Positions 27,912 to 40,200 are shown, counted from the stretch's first letter. The stretch is DNA of 64,000 bases from Macrocystis pyrifera (GCA_031763025.1 JASSKH010000023.1:7529501-7593500), one strand, 5' to 3'. Translations and numbers: made by a program. Notes: generated by a model not told the origin, from the letters alone.

Positions 27912-29324
27912 CCCTCCCCCCCCCCTCCCCCCTCCCCCCTCCCCCCCCCCCCCCTTCCCCCCCCCCCCCCCCCCCCCCTCCCCCCCCCCCCCCCCCCCCC
28001 CCCACCCCCTCGCCCTCCTCCTCTCTCCCGATCGTCCACCTCTTCCTTCTCCCCGCACTTCCTGTGCACCCGCCACTTCGTCCTCCCCTCTATCTCCTCT
28101 CCCCCCCCCCCCCTCTTCCAAATCAATCTCCTCTTCTTCTTTCCCCTCTCCTCCTCCTCCTCGCATCCCCCCCCCCGCGCCCGCTACTTCGTCCTCTGCC
28201 CCCCCCACCCCCCCGTCTATGGTCACACGACGACGACATGAATGCCCCCCCCCCCCCCCCTCCTCCCCCCCCTCCTCCTGCTTCCCAGTCCCACTCGCAA
28301 CGCACCTATGCCGACGTAGGCATGCCTGCCGGAAGCCTTGTCCTCGCAGCGCAGCACAAAATATCTGAACAGGACAAACGCAGGGAGCGATGAGGGGGAG
28401 GGGGAGGTCGAGGAGGTAAAATCGACGATAGCTGACATCGTTTCAGCAAGGTTTCGTCGCGTGCAGGGAAAAGGGTACTGCCACTACCAAGTCACGTCAC
28501 AATAGCGGGCGTACCTAAACCTTTTAATTTTTTCAATGTCTCATCAGGTTCTTAACATGAGCCCGGGAAATTTTCCTGGTAGTCCAATACCATGGGCTAT
28601 GATAGGCATGTGATGAATAAAACAGGGAAAAAAAAAAACACACACACACAAAATGTGAGACGGTAGTCCCCGCAGAAAGTAATCTCTTTGTTCCAGCTTG
28701 AGCGGAGACACACAGAGGTGGGTTATGTGGCGTTACCACACTCGGGGGTCACGATGGCCTTCAAGGGTTGTACAGGTAGTAATAAAGAGGCGGTACTCGT
28801 ACAACCTAGGGAATAAGGACCTGGTATCCCCATGAATGTCAATTGCAGACATGTTGAGTAGTTCTTCAGAAGTTGAGGAGCTCGCCCCAGTCAGCCGTAG
28901 CCTCTTGGCCGCAACGGTGCCCCCAACACCGCACTGTACAGGCATGGCTCTGCTGCAGTGCAGAGCATTTTCGCCCCAAAGGTACCCCCCACCACCGCAC
29001 TATACTGGCGCGGCCCTGCCGCAGTTGAGTGCGCGCGCGCCTACCGCCCCGTGAACCGCGCCCCCCCCCAACCGGCTCCCTCACCTTGACGAGTCAATGA
29101 CGGACTCCACGTAAACTTGCAAGGTGCGGCCTTTGTCCAGCCGCACCTCGCACTCCGCAAACAGCTCGGGCGTTCCCCCCAGCTCTCCCTCCGGAGGGGG
29201 CTTGAACAGGCGCAGGCAGCAAGCGTTGCCCAGCTGGACCATCTTGAGCACGCCTTCAAGAAAGCGGCAAACATCGGCGAGCGCGAGCACAAAGCGTGTA
29301 AGAGCACGCGTGCGACGAGGCAAC

Positions 29325-29355
<31 letters not shown>

Positions 29356-29663
29356 CCGGTGGAGTGGGTGGCACGGAACCAGGTACACGGAGATCGTCCC
29401 GCAGTAGTTTTTGCTCGCTCGCGCGTCCCTCGTGTGCCGCTATCGTTATGACTTACAGTAGACTTATGCACTGCGTACTAACCGAATCTTCTTCGTCGTC
29501 GTTTGAAACTTGTCTGGTACACGTCTCCGTTTCACACTACTAGATTTTGCGTTGCTTCAAGATAGGGCAGCTCTTGATAGTGAATATCGTAGGAATTCCT
29601 GCCGGTGGATGTTGTCACTGTCGTCGACTGTCGTGTGTGGCTGGACGCGTAGGTAACAGCAGC

Positions 29664-29708
<45 letters not shown>

Positions 29709-31536
29709 ATATTGTCCAGGGCTCTTTACGGGTCATGGACCCGCGGGTCGGGTCAGGAACTTATTTGTAATATCACGGGTCGAGTAGGGTCGGGTAGGGT
29801 AGGGTAGGGTAGGGTCGGGTCGGATCAGGGGCCATTCGAACTTTCACGGGTTGGGTCGGGTCACCCTCGCCCTTACCCGACCCGACCCGACCCGCGAGGT
29901 TTGAACCGAACCATGAGCAGCCCTGATACTTTCGAAGATTTCCGATCGGACGGCGAGGACCTCCGGCCTCAGATGTTTCTATCATACGTATGGGATCTCC
30001 GGCTTCACCCAGCTCAAAAGTAAGGGCATGCCCCTAAAAAAAGGCATGCCCTATACACTAGGCGGCCGTGAAAACTGAGCAGGTGGCTTTGCTATTGGTA
30101 GCAATAATGTATTCGTTGTCTCCTGCCATATATGGCAAATCGCTGTAGGTGCGCTGAAGGCGCGCCCGGCGGGCTTACGGGCGATCGTCGCCACCGCCGC
30201 CGCCGCCACGGCTGTGCGCGCGTTGGGCGGATTTCCATGCTTGAGAACGAATCCTCGTGGGGACAAGCCCTCTTGAGAACTCAACCCAAGTACAGTCCTA
30301 AGGTTGCGGACGCTAACGACGACAGCATGAGGACGGTATTAGTTAAGGCACAGAACGGTGACCCGTCTGCCGCCGCCGCCGTAACAACAGCAGCAGCAGC
30401 AACCGCAGCAGCAGCCGCAGCAGCAGCACTACCGGCACTAGGTTGCCCTTCTTTCATCACAGGTTGCGTTTCTTTTGATCACAGCGAGCTTGGCAAGAAC
30501 GAGGGGTGCGGCACTACTGCTGTAACTACTCGGTCAAAATGGGCGCTCGTCATTGTGTTCTGGGACGTGCTGCCACAGCTTCTGCTGCTGTTACTGCTGC
30601 TGCGGTACCTGCTACTGCTGCCGTTGCTGCTGCTACTGCTACTGCTGGTGCTGCTGCTGTTGCTGCTACCCATGCTGCTGCTGTGTAAAGTTTCTCCTGC
30701 TCCTACTGCTGCTGCTGCTGTGTAAAGTTTCTCCTGCTCCTACTGCTGCTGCTGCTGCCGTTGCTACAGCTACCTCAGCAGCTGCTACATACATGGTATT
30801 TTTTTTTCCACTGCTGCTGTTGCTGCTATTTCGGCCACCGTCAACTTGTGCTCGCTGCTGCTGGTAGGTAGCGTAGCCAGTGCCAAAATGCATACCAGAT
30901 ACTTCGTACAGCTACGCTGCGTGTTGTGCTGTGCCGTGCAGTGCCGAGCCGCTTTGGGAGAGACGGGGGGGCAAGGGAAGGGCAAAGGGTCTCGTTTGAT
31001 GAATCGTGCAGCACTCGTAATATACTGCTGTTTCAGTCGCCGCCCCCCCACCCCCCTGCACCCTCATATTTTCTTCTTATATTTGCTCTCCCTCCCCCCT
31101 ACCCTCCGCCCCGCTCTCTCTCACACTCTCACCCGAGAAGACTGGGCTCGCTAAACCCCACTCCTCGGCACGGTGACCGGAGGACGCTCGAAGCGGGGGC
31201 ACCTTATACACAAACACTTCCTTGATCGTCAGCAGAGGCTGCTCAATGACGATCTCCTCTTCTTCGTGCTCTTCTCCAGCGCCGCTCTCCTGGCTTCTCC
31301 CGCCCGACACGGTACCGATAGCCCCGGTGCTGGGGTTTCCCACAGCAGCGGTAGTACCAGAAGCTACTGCTGCCGTATCTGTCGCCCCCTTCCCATCGCC
31401 CGCTGCTTTCGGTGTTGAGTCTTTTACAGTTGCAGCGTGGGGGGGGGGGGGGGCGGTCGGATTGAAACCCTGCTGTTGGTGGCGAGGTAGATTTTTCTTC
31501 TGGGACTCCACCAGCACTTTCTCGCTTTTGGTCCAT
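23948..31536 (-). CDS. NECAP-like adaptin-ear-binding coat-associated protein (PHear domain)
   Basis: Minus-strand exons: 31133-31536, 29085-29253, 28306-28364, a tentative 27792-27865, 27034-27132 and 23948-24406. Splice phases match across every proposed junction. Landmarks: 'EVFVYKVPP' with 'RAEEWGLASPVFSG' (exon 1); 'GTPELFAECEV' and 'VESVIDSSR' (exon 2); 'YFVLRCEDKASGRHAYVGIG' (exon 3); 'MKDLSIAEGQKVHLGLK' (exon 5); and a Pro-rich tail 'GLLAPPPLPG' ending 'DDYDEDVWGGV' (exon 6), like the WGDF-type ear-binding motif. NECAPs bind AP-2 and act in clathrin coat assembly at the plasma membrane. Two oddities: a G15 run at 31439-31453 separates the only good ATG (31536, context GGATGG) from the domain frame by a one-base shift, and exon 4 lies against a poly-C tract and matches the family poorly. 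Homopolymer assembly error is likely. It is divergent from the Nfu-HEAT gene. Confidence 0.88.
24660..24766. mobile_element. TA-type MITE (family A)
   Basis: TTACGGGGGGGGGCATAGTA ... GGTCCTCCGTAA with TA on both flanks. Confidence 0.85.
25155..25260. mobile_element. TA-type MITE (family A)
   Basis: TTACGGGGGGCCCTAGTAAA ... GGCCACCCGTAA with TA flanks. Confidence 0.85.
25920..26010. mobile_element. Family B MITE, diverged
   Basis: Ends ACACTCTGGGCGGATACGTAAGG and CTACATCTCCGTCCAGA.TAGT form an imperfect inverted pair of the family B type. Confidence 0.55.
26646..26732. mobile_element. Family B MITE
   Basis: TACCACTGCGGGCGTAAATATAAGGACCG at one side and CGGTCCTTATCTTTCCGCGCAGAGTGGT at the other, ~28-bp inverted ends. 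Confidence 0.75.
27498..27603. repeat. (GTACA)n pentanucleotide microsatellite
   Basis: About 21 uninterrupted, identical GTACA units, so recently expanded. Inside a NECAP intron. Confidence 0.97.
27871..28260. repeat. Poly-C / C-rich low-complexity tract
   Basis: Runs of up to about 38 C broken by single T or A. Reading frames here are poly-Gly or poly-Pro artefacts. Confidence 0.95.
29254..31132 (-). other. NECAP intron 1
   Basis: Phase 1 intron. It contains CAG and CAA microsatellites (29327-29354, 29660-29706), a short hAT-type element (29717-29925) and a long CTG/GCA-rich stretch (30380-30790) that yields poly-Ala and poly-Leu frames. No independent gene is supported. Confidence 0.7.
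29717..29925. mobile_element. Short hAT-type non-autonomous element with CCCGA repeats
   Basis: Begins CAGGGCTCTTTACGGGTCA and ends with GAGCAGCCCTG. The interior is GGGTCG/CCCGA pentamers like the 916-bp element at 7588-8503. The flanking octamers ATATTGTC and ATACTTTC agree at 6 of 8 positions, a decayed 8-bp duplication. Confidence 0.75.
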
Positions 31537-31950
31537 CCTTTTCTCTCCGTGACCTCCGTTCGTTGTGTAGTAGCAGTACCAGCGTCAATTTAAGGCCACT
31601 CTGTCCCTGTGACTGCAATGGTCTGCACGTGGCAGTGGTGCGTGTTGTGTGGTGTGTTCAGGGCCGGGCATGCAATTTTTCCGCAGATATACCCCCCAAA
31701 GAATATACCGCCTCCAGATTATAGTGGAAACCCTCGCATCCAAGCCAGCGAAAACATGAGCACTGAACTACAGCAGTACACATCGTCTCCACATCTCCAC
31801 TACTGCCTGTGAGGGCCTTCCACGGAAACAACACAGCAAGTCGGGGCAAGACGGATATCATTCACGAGATAGCAGGAAGAGGAAAAGCAATTTGCCACCA
31901 GCAACAAAACAACCCCCCTCCCCCTCTGCTCCGGGGGAAGGTCAAACAAA
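31537..31950. promoter_or_regulatory. Presumed bidirectional promoter between NECAP (-) and Nfu-HEAT (+)
   Basis: The two start codons are 414 bp apart and point away from each other, so both promoters must lie here or in the 5' exons. I see no TATA box or clear shared motif. The call rests on gene arrangement only. Confidence 0.4.
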
Positions 31951-33216
31951 ATGATCACAATTAGTAATTCATTAAAGTCAAGGAGGCTTCCCACAACACC
32001 AATGACAACAACAGGAGCAGCGGTAGCAGCAGTAATCGCCTGCTCGCTCCTTCTGCCTTCCGCCCGGGCCTTCTTCCTCTCGCCCTCGACAGCACCCGCA
32101 ACATTCAAATCGACTACCACAACCACCACCATCGCCATGACGAAGACGAGGATGGTGATGCGCGTTTCAGGCATCGAGTCCACCCCGAACCCGTTGAGCT
32201 TCAAGTTCGACCTCGACGAGAAGATGCACGGCTCGGCGAAGGGCATCACCTACACCCCCAAGACGGCCCTGTCGGCGCCCGAGTCCGTACAGCGTGTGCT
32301 AGAGCTCGCCGGCGTGGAGTCTGTGTACGCGCTGGGGGACTGGCTGTGCCTGAACAAGGCGCCCTCCGCCAAGTGGGATGCGATCGTAAGTGCTTTGCTG
32401 TCATGGGTTTAGGGCCGGTTGTTCCACACTAAAACTTACCAGGTACTGGTATTAATAGTAGTTTGGTGTCGGTCAGGCATGTCAAGGCAACGTTGCCGTC
32501 TGTCAAGGGGTGAAAGTGCTGTCTCCTGACATCCCTGATCGGGAGTGGTTTGCTCCGCTTGGACTGCTGCTTTGCACATGGTTGCTTTGGTTGCTATTAA
32601 TAGGTTGCTGGCTGGCTGGCGCTGGCTTGATGACTTGTTGGCTAGCTTGCTTTGCTGGCTTGCTTCGCTTATTCTTTGTTTGCTCCTTGCTTCCTCGTTT
32701 CCGGATGCGATAGTGAACAAGTATCAAGTGAGAGACCTAACAAACAACAACAACAACAACAGCAACAACATTACGATTATGTTCTTCGTGACGAACTGCA
32801 TACACATGCCAGCTGTGAGTGCCGCTGAGCTCATTGGTCGACACTCGGCTTTTCAAGCGCACATGCATTCTGATGTGTTATACGTCGGTTCATCAACTCC
32901 TGATTCCCCGGGTGGCCCTTGTTTCCCCCCTCGTGTCTCCATTGCAACACCCCGGTGCCTGCCGGTTGACGTTGTGCTTGTTGTATTTTGTTCGATGGCG
33001 GCGGCGGCGGCGGCAGGTACCCGCGGCGGTGGAAGCCCTGGGAGGGGCGGCGGAGTCACTGGACCCGATGACGCTGCTCATGGCGTCGGGAGGGGAGGGC
33101 GGAGGGTCATCTTGGCAGAGGTCTGAGATGGACGGGATCGCCATCCGCCTGCAGGTGTCCAACGGCATCCCCATCCAGGTATGTCCGTATTCGTGAGGGT
33201 GTGTAACGGGAAAAGG

Positions 33217-33270
<54 letters not shown>

Positions 33271-35358
33271 TCAGTGTTGGTGTTGGTGTTATGTTGGTGT
33301 TTCGTTGATGCTATGTTGTTGTTGTAGCTGTTGGTGTATTTGGTGGTGTTGTTGATAGTGTTGGCGTTGGTGCTGGTGTTGATGTTGGCGTTTTCGTTGG
33401 CCTTGGTGTCCTCGTCGTTATTGCTCACTGTTGTTGCTCATGCTGCTGCTACTGTAGCTCTCACTTGAGCTTATCGCAACAAATGTAGCCCACCGTTTTG
33501 GATGCGCGTGCGTTTTGCATCAGCGAAAATAACCACTACGTGTATAGCCAGCGCATACAGAAGCGACGGCGCCCGAGCCCCCCCCCCCCACACCCACCCG
33601 GCCCCCCCGTTCCCCGCTTCTCACCCGTCGGAAAAGGTGGAAGCATGCCCGCCAGGCGGCACCCCTCTTCGTCGCAAGCTCTCCCCCCGCTTCGTCGACG
33701 CCATGACGGAGTTCGTTGGCAGCTCGGGCGACGAAATGGCGTTCTTCAAGGGCCGCCAGTGGATGCCTCGGGGCGTCCGGTACACGGAAGACGGCCGAAC
33801 CGCGGCAGAATCGGCGGAGGAGGCCCTAACGGCGGCCGCGGCAGAAGTGGAACTCGCATTCCACGACTCCAGGCTGAGGGGAGCCGTGGCGAACGCGGTG
33901 TCCGCTCTGAAGATCACCGCCGCCGGGTTTTCAGCGGGCGCTTCTGGTGGTGGTGGTGGTAGCGCGGCAGCGGAGGCTGCGGCGGCAGCGGTGCGGGAAG
34001 CGGCGGCGTCGGCGGCGGTGGAATTGCAATCCTCGGTCAAGGGGGAGGTTGTAGCGGCGGTGGACACGCTCTGCGGCATCGCGGGAGACGCACCGACGGT
34101 GCCCCCGAGCAGCGGTAGCGGCGACGGCGAAGCTCCGGCCGCGAATACCGCCGCCGCCGCTCGCGACGCGCTAGATGCGCTCATCGGGTTCGCGGGGTCT
34201 GGGGACGGGCCGGTGGCGGCGCGGCGTGCGGCCGTGGCGTTCATCGGGGGTGCCGGGGACGCCGTCGGAGCGGCGGGTTTGGAGGCCGTGGCGGCGGTGT
34301 TTCGCGGGGATAAGAGCCCCGGAGTGCGACGCACTGCGGGGGACGCGCTCAGGTAGGCGGTGTGGGAAGAGGGGGGGGGGGGGGGGGGGGTGTTGTGCGG
34401 TGCTATTTAGTCATCATGTTCACGCCGAGCTTTTAAGCGACTGGGCGGCCGCTGCTCCAGGTGTCTGCACTTCCGGCAAACCTTTTGAACTTGTCCTTGA
34501 CCTTGAGTTGTTTTTTCCCGTCATCGTTACTCAGGCTGTACCGTACCAACCCCACAGAGCAGCGTATGTTGCGGCTGTTGTCCACGTCATTCCTCGCTCG
34601 TAAGCGACCACCAGACAAGACTGACCCTCTGCGGTTCACTTTGCCCCCCGTCAAGAGCTCCCCAACCGTCTAAAACTATTTTGTTAAGCCAATGCTCTAC
34701 CGCATCATGGCATGTTCATCCAACTTGTCAACCGAACGCCCCCCCCCCCCTTCTCCCCTCCCCCCCTCCCGATCCTCCATCCTCCTCTTGACCAAATATG
34801 TCAGAGACGACAGTTTAAGCCTGTGATGGACGACTGTCTAGAGTTGACATACTTCGCACTATTTTGAGGTTATTAGCTAGGGGCTCCTATTGACGGTGCG
34901 GCCGACGATAATGCTCTAAAACGCTCGTCTCCTGACCTGCTTTTTTTTTCAAACTCTCGTTTTGCCCCTCTTGCAGCGACCTAGGAGACCCTGGCGCCGT
35001 TCCGATTGCGGTCACCGGACTGCGGGACAAGAGCAAGCTCGTGCGCTGGCGAGCGGCGCGGGTGGTCGGCGAGCTGGCCTCCCGCGAGCAGGAGGCCGTG
35101 TACTTGGACGAGGCGCGGGAGGGGGAGGCGGAGTTCGAGGTGGCGTTCGAGATGTCGGACGCCGCACGTAAAGTTCGGTCTCGCGTTGCCGCGGTAGCCG
35201 AGGCGGAGGCGGCGATGGCCGCGGCGGGAGACGGGCTGGGGGGAGAAGAGGGCGCAGAGGCGCGTAAGAAAGCCATGGCGGCGGCAGCGGCAGCGGCCGG
35301 GGCGGGGGCGGGGGTGGGGCCTGTGTGGAAGCAGATCCAGGATAGGAACACGAAGTAG
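31951..35358 (+). CDS. Plastid-targeted Nfu N-domain / HEAT-repeat protein (CvfC/YpgR-like)
   Basis: Four exons, 31951-32385, 33017-33178, 33637-34352 and 34977-35358, with matching phases (0, 0, 2), give 564 aa. Residues 1-40 form a signal peptide with hydrophobic core 'AAVAAVIACSLLLP', ending SARA|FF, followed by a Ser/Thr-rich transit region: a heterokont plastid presequence. Residues ~72-155 are an Nfu/NifU N-terminal domain ('GIESTPNPLSFKF'). The C-terminal part has HEAT-type helices and the family signature 'VRRTAGDALSDLGD..A' and 'SKLVRWRAARVVGELA'. There is no C-terminal CxxC NifU domain, so it is not an iron-sulfur scaffold in the usual sense. Bacterial relatives (CvfC, YpgR) are ~370-380 aa. 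The extra length here is the presequence plus Ala/Gly-rich inserts in exon 3. Molecular function is unknown. Confidence 0.92.
33214..33270. repeat. (GTT)n microsatellite in Nfu-HEAT intron 2
   Basis: About 18 GTT units followed by degenerate GTTGGTGTT words to about 33430. Confidence 0.95.
34353..34976 (+). other. Nfu-HEAT intron 3
   Basis: Phase 2 intron with a poly-G run (34373-34390) just after the donor and a good TTTTGCCCCTCTTGCAG acceptor. Nothing else recognised. Confidence 0.7.
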
Positions 35359-36469
35359 ACAGGGATGAGACAAACGTTTTTTTTTTTTTTTATTATTGGT
35401 ACGAAAGAACGATATATATTTTTTAGCGTACATATTTGTAGAAAATTATTGTTTAGGAAGGTACCTGAACTGTTTGTGAGATCGATAGATTTGCTCGAAA
35501 GTCTCTCCTTTTTTTTTCGTCGCAAATGAACCGTTTTTTTGCGTTGTTTTCTCTAGAAGAAGGCGCTGTGTGTGCACAGGGGCGGGCGTGACTCAGCACG
35601 GAAGGTTACTCGTAGGTATGCAGGGGGGGGTTTGTGTCTGTAGAAAGGTTTCCTGATGAGCGCGATGTGTACTGTGCGCCCTACGCATCGAGCGCAGCGA
35701 ATGCTTCAATGATCTACGTTAATCTCGGACAGCTCATTGACCAACCCATGGTCCAACCCATGGTTAACCATGGTATCTATATGTCGTGGTCAATACAACG
35801 GTTAACCATAAAACAACCCTCGGTCACCCGCTCTGGAGCGACTTGTGGATAGTTAATGGATGAATTGATGGGGTATGCCACGATTATCCACGGTGTGCGT
35901 CTTGGTTCGCCTCACGGACTGCGTAAGGCACCACCGCTACCTGTGGCGCCGGATTGATTATTGATGTATGGTGCCATGTGATTTGATATATTCTTCGTAT
36001 ATGAGGCGGGGGAATGCTGATGATGTGGCTTGTCAGCGCACACTACGTGTTGCCATGTCTTCTTATTTATTTTTTATTTTTTGAGGTCATACTACTCCAT
36101 ATCTCCGTATGTGACGGCCTTCAACCGAGAACACAAGAACACGAGACACAAACAAAAAATAAATCATAAAACAAGCTGCAATGCAGATAATACTCGAAGT
36201 AATTAATTATTGCAACGCGAGCGCGTAACTCCGGCTCTCGGTATCCGGTATCGTTAAACCTTGAGAATATGAGGTAGGGGGGTCTATATATACCGCGGAC
36301 CCCCTTGAGAATTCCATAATTCCGCGGGAAAAACAAAATCCGTCCGGCTGAATACAATTCCGGCGAATTCCGGAATCGCCGGAATTGCCATCACTGGTTT
36401 GAACGTGTTCTAAACCGCCGTGTACACCCCTTCGATGCTCAGTAGGTATGCACTCAGAACGTGTAACAA

Positions 36470-37225
36470 AAACAGCATTTCGAAGCAGCTCTAGGGGGTT
36501 GCGAGGTGGTATCGTCCGGAGCGTTCACCGTTTTCGTCCCCGAGTCGTTGGAGTTGTAAATAAATGGAAGTACTTGGTATTTATGATCCGAGAAGGGGGC
36601 TGTACCCTTTCAAGGTGCTGCTGGCTTTACGAGCCCCAGCCCCCAGTCAATGGCGTGCTCGGAGTGGGGGTTTCCACACCGGGCGGGGTGGTTGCGACAC
36701 GGGGGATCACCTCTTCAGTCCCTTCTTTGTTAGAGCTGTAGATATATTGAATGGGCTATGATGAGGGGAGGGGGCAGTTTTCTCACTGTGCCTCTGGCTA
36801 TGCCAACCACAGCCGACAGTGTACAGTGTATACCTGGAGTTGGGGCTTCCACACCATCCGACGGGTACTCGAGAGCGGAAATCACTGCTTTCGTCACCTG
36901 ACTCATTGGAGTTGTATAGGTATACGGAAGGATTTATTACCCGAGGATCTGTGGCTCTGACCTCCCCGTACGTCGCGCGCTTCACCAAACCCATACGCAG
37001 CCAACTATGGTGTGCCCGGAGCTGGGGATTCTACATCGTGCGGTGCGGAATCATGCGGGTCTCGGGAGATCAGCTTTTGTCCCCCGATTCGTTGAATTTG
37101 CAGAGATGTGCAAGGGTTGGGGTTTCCAAACCGTGCGGGGCGGTTTTGATCCGAGATGAGACTATTTGCTTTCGCGGTTTGTCGGAATTGTAGAGTTACG
37201 AAGGAAGCTTATTTGAACCGAGGAT
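36470..37225. repeat. Degenerate ~110-180-bp tandem repeat (five units)
   Basis: Units recur at about 36480, 36640, 36830, 37010 and 37105. Each shows 'TGGGG(G/C)TTTCCACACC' (or a variant), then 'GCGG.G.G..TTTTCGTC.CC.GA.TCGTTGGAGTTGTA', and in several units 'GGA.GGATTTAT..CCGAGGAT'. Divergence between units is high, so the array is old. Confidence 0.65.
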
Positions 37226-40200
37226 GTCACCTCATCCTCCCCGGGTGCGGCGGAACCGTTGTTTCGGGGACAGACTGAAACCTTGGTGTCCGACTATAAA
37301 TTCTTGAAATTATGGTACTCGCGAGATGAAAAAAACATGTGCCGGCGACACAAAATACTTGGGATTATTCTGGTAGCTTGAAACGCATCCACGTTTCGGG
37401 GGCAAACTGCTTGGAACTACAATAATATAGGATAGAGATATCCACGTTCCGAGGGTATAAAACCACCTGAAATGATAAGAGGATAAGAATACCCACATTT
37501 CGAGGACAAACTACAGTACCTACTTGGAACTACTGTAGACTGGGACACGTGGTAAAAAAAACAACTCGTTTGGGCTGTAGACGTACGTACGGAGAAGCAC
37601 CTTTTTTATTTTACTCATCGATCGACTTTGCGGGTGTGACAAACAAAGACAACATGAAAAAAATCCGAGCTGCGGAAAAACTTCGGGTACGCAACAAGAT
37701 ATGGCGGTAATTCAGGCTTTGCATACTGTGAAGAATACATGTTGATACTTGTGTACCTGCCCGTGAGTGTGTTGCATTACTGCTGTATAGGTTACGCGGA
37801 TGGATGTTTCAGAAGAAAACGAGTGAGTGTGTGCCGACCAAGTGACGCGAGAGAACCAAAGTAGACATAAGAAATCGGACGATCTTATCCAAGCGTTTGC
37901 ACTTATGAGCATAGATCTGTTCACTACAGCAGCAGTAGTAGTACTAAAAATCTAGGGCGCGTTCCTCATGTGCAGCTTTCAACAACTCATGCACAACCAC
38001 ACAGAAATGCTACAGTACACCCAGTATGATAAGCAAATGTCATCACTTTTTGTCAATACTACAGAGTACTACGAGCTGGGCTAGCCTTAAAAAGGTATAA
38101 ACGTCGGATTGGTCATGCCTCCATCGATTTTACGATTTTGACTTGTTTTTTTCACACGGTGTAGTTCATGCAGTTTCCGACCCTCTCTGTGTTTTTTGCT
38201 CCTCCCCGACAGATATGACCGATCCAACTACCCGAAAAATGCAAAAAGCGACCATTAATATTAATAAATTCACGCAGTGAATAATAATAATAAAAAAAAA
38301 AACAGCGCCGACAGTGAGTGCCTTTAAATGTGCGATTCAAATCCGGGTTTATGTAAACATCCAGTGCAAAATTCTCAAACTTGAGCGGGGCATCGCAAAA
38401 ATGCACGATGTTTGTCATTACTTGTTAATAGGAATCGAGTGTTGGTAATATCTTTTGATGGGTGGCGAGTTGGGCAACGAGACTTACGTCGATCTTTTCC
38501 TTGATCAAGAATGATGAATTTTTTCGAATTGAGTGTCAAAAAGTTGGTGCTTCAGATTTCACGGGTTCACGGCGAGATCGAGTCGGAAAGAATTTGTCTC
38601 GCACTTCGAAGAAGAAGTGGTATGTCAGGGTTAGTGCTTCCAACTTTTGTAGCTTCATTTGCAGTGGTTCACGAGATATACGACTTTAGTTAGGAAGCGT
38701 TCCCCGTTTTTCGGATGGCCCAGCTCGTACTCTGCAACGGTGTACCCCCGTGCATGCTCTGCACGTAGCAATGGAATGCCTTAATCACTCAGAAGAAAAA
38801 AAGGGAGGGGAAAATGTCACATGTTCTGTGTGTTATATGCCAGCAACCACATCTGGTCCACTATCCTCTTCTTACTGTTCGTCTGGTTTCCTTCTGGTCT
38901 TTGGGATCGAGTTCAGTTCAGCCTGAGGAAGGTTAGGTCGAGGTTAATCAAAACCCTTTACCTTCCAGGGCCTATATCCAACCGGAGCCACGTGGAGGCA
39001 TCGATCATTTCCGGTCACACACAACCTTTCCGAACGGAAGGGAAGCGGGACAAACGACACCATTCCTAGAAGATACGTGTCCGTTACTTCGTAGCAATGA
39101 TGCCATTCGTCTCTATCTACATACTGTACCTATTAATAAAAAATCTACAGAGCACTTGGATTTTTTTCGCTCTGTCTCGAAAGTGATGCGTGGTTGATGG
39201 TCAAATGACTACATGTATGACCACGCATAAAAACTTCCAACTAATACTCCGCCCGAAAAACGTTTCAAATATGATAATACAGTAGTAGATATTCGTATAA
39301 TATGAACCACTCTGGCCGGAAATATTGCCTACATTTTTCGGGATAACGAAAAAAGAGAAGATATGCTTTGTACGAGTACCTGGTACCAGGTACATGTTAT
39401 TGATGTTTTGTGTGTTACGATACGATGTCGTTGGCGACCAAGAGCAGTGGGAAAAAAACATCAGTCATAATTCCAATGGAACTTCCTCGGGGTCGCCCAG
39501 GGGATGCCCGGCTAACAACCCCGGGTTTCGTCCGTTTTGGTTTTCCAAAAGAAATTGGTTCATTGTTTTTCTATTTTTTTTCTTCATGTCTCTGCTGGTA
39601 GTCACGGCATACCAGGTTTACCGGATCGTTTCACGTACCCGTCTTTGAAAAACGGCCTACTAAAATTGACTTTACTTGCGGCCAAACGCAAAGGCCTCAA
39701 ACAAACCGAAATTTCGCCTGCTGCGATGCAAACGACCTCGGGCAGCATTTTTTTCGCACCTGTCATATCATACGGCGAAAATGTTGAAACAGTTCGCAGT
39801 AAAAGGTACATGTTGCCGCGGGCCCATCGGGAGCCCTGCTGCAATTACACACGCACATACAGCATGTACCTGGTTTGTTCGGCACCTACTGTATAATGCC
39901 GCATTCTACCTACCCAATACCAGCCGCGATTCTCGCCCTGCCCACGCGGACGCTTGAGAGCTTGTGTCTGACCTCGGCCCTACTCCGTTTCGACCGTGAG
40001 GAACGCTTCTCGGAACCTACTCCCAAACATCGCCCCTCAGAATGCTTCGAGGTACTCTTTTCGAAACGGCGCCTTACCCTTCTAGTCGGTGGGGGCACTG
40101 CCAACATTGCCGGCGGATAGTCTACCCCAGGCGACGACACCTGGTAGCTACCCTTGTTTGCCGCATTATTACTATCTTGAGGGCTGAAAGACTGCATCGC

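Larger units (their letters stand above)
27133..28305 (-). other. NECAP intron region with pentanucleotide array and poly-C tracts
   Basis: Lies between NECAP exons 3 and 5. It holds the (GTACA)n array (27498-27603), the tentative exon 4 (27792-27865) and about 400 bp dominated by C runs (27871-28260), where sequence accuracy is doubtful. Confidence 0.6.

Noticed and set aside
27613-28226. Gly-rich minus-strand frames of 130-170 codons
   Set aside because: They are translations of poly-C tracts. Only the short tentative NECAP exon within is kept.
30132-30725. 197-codon plus-strand frame with poly-Ala and poly-Leu
   Set aside because: It follows GCA/CTG microsatellites inside a NECAP intron and shows no domain.
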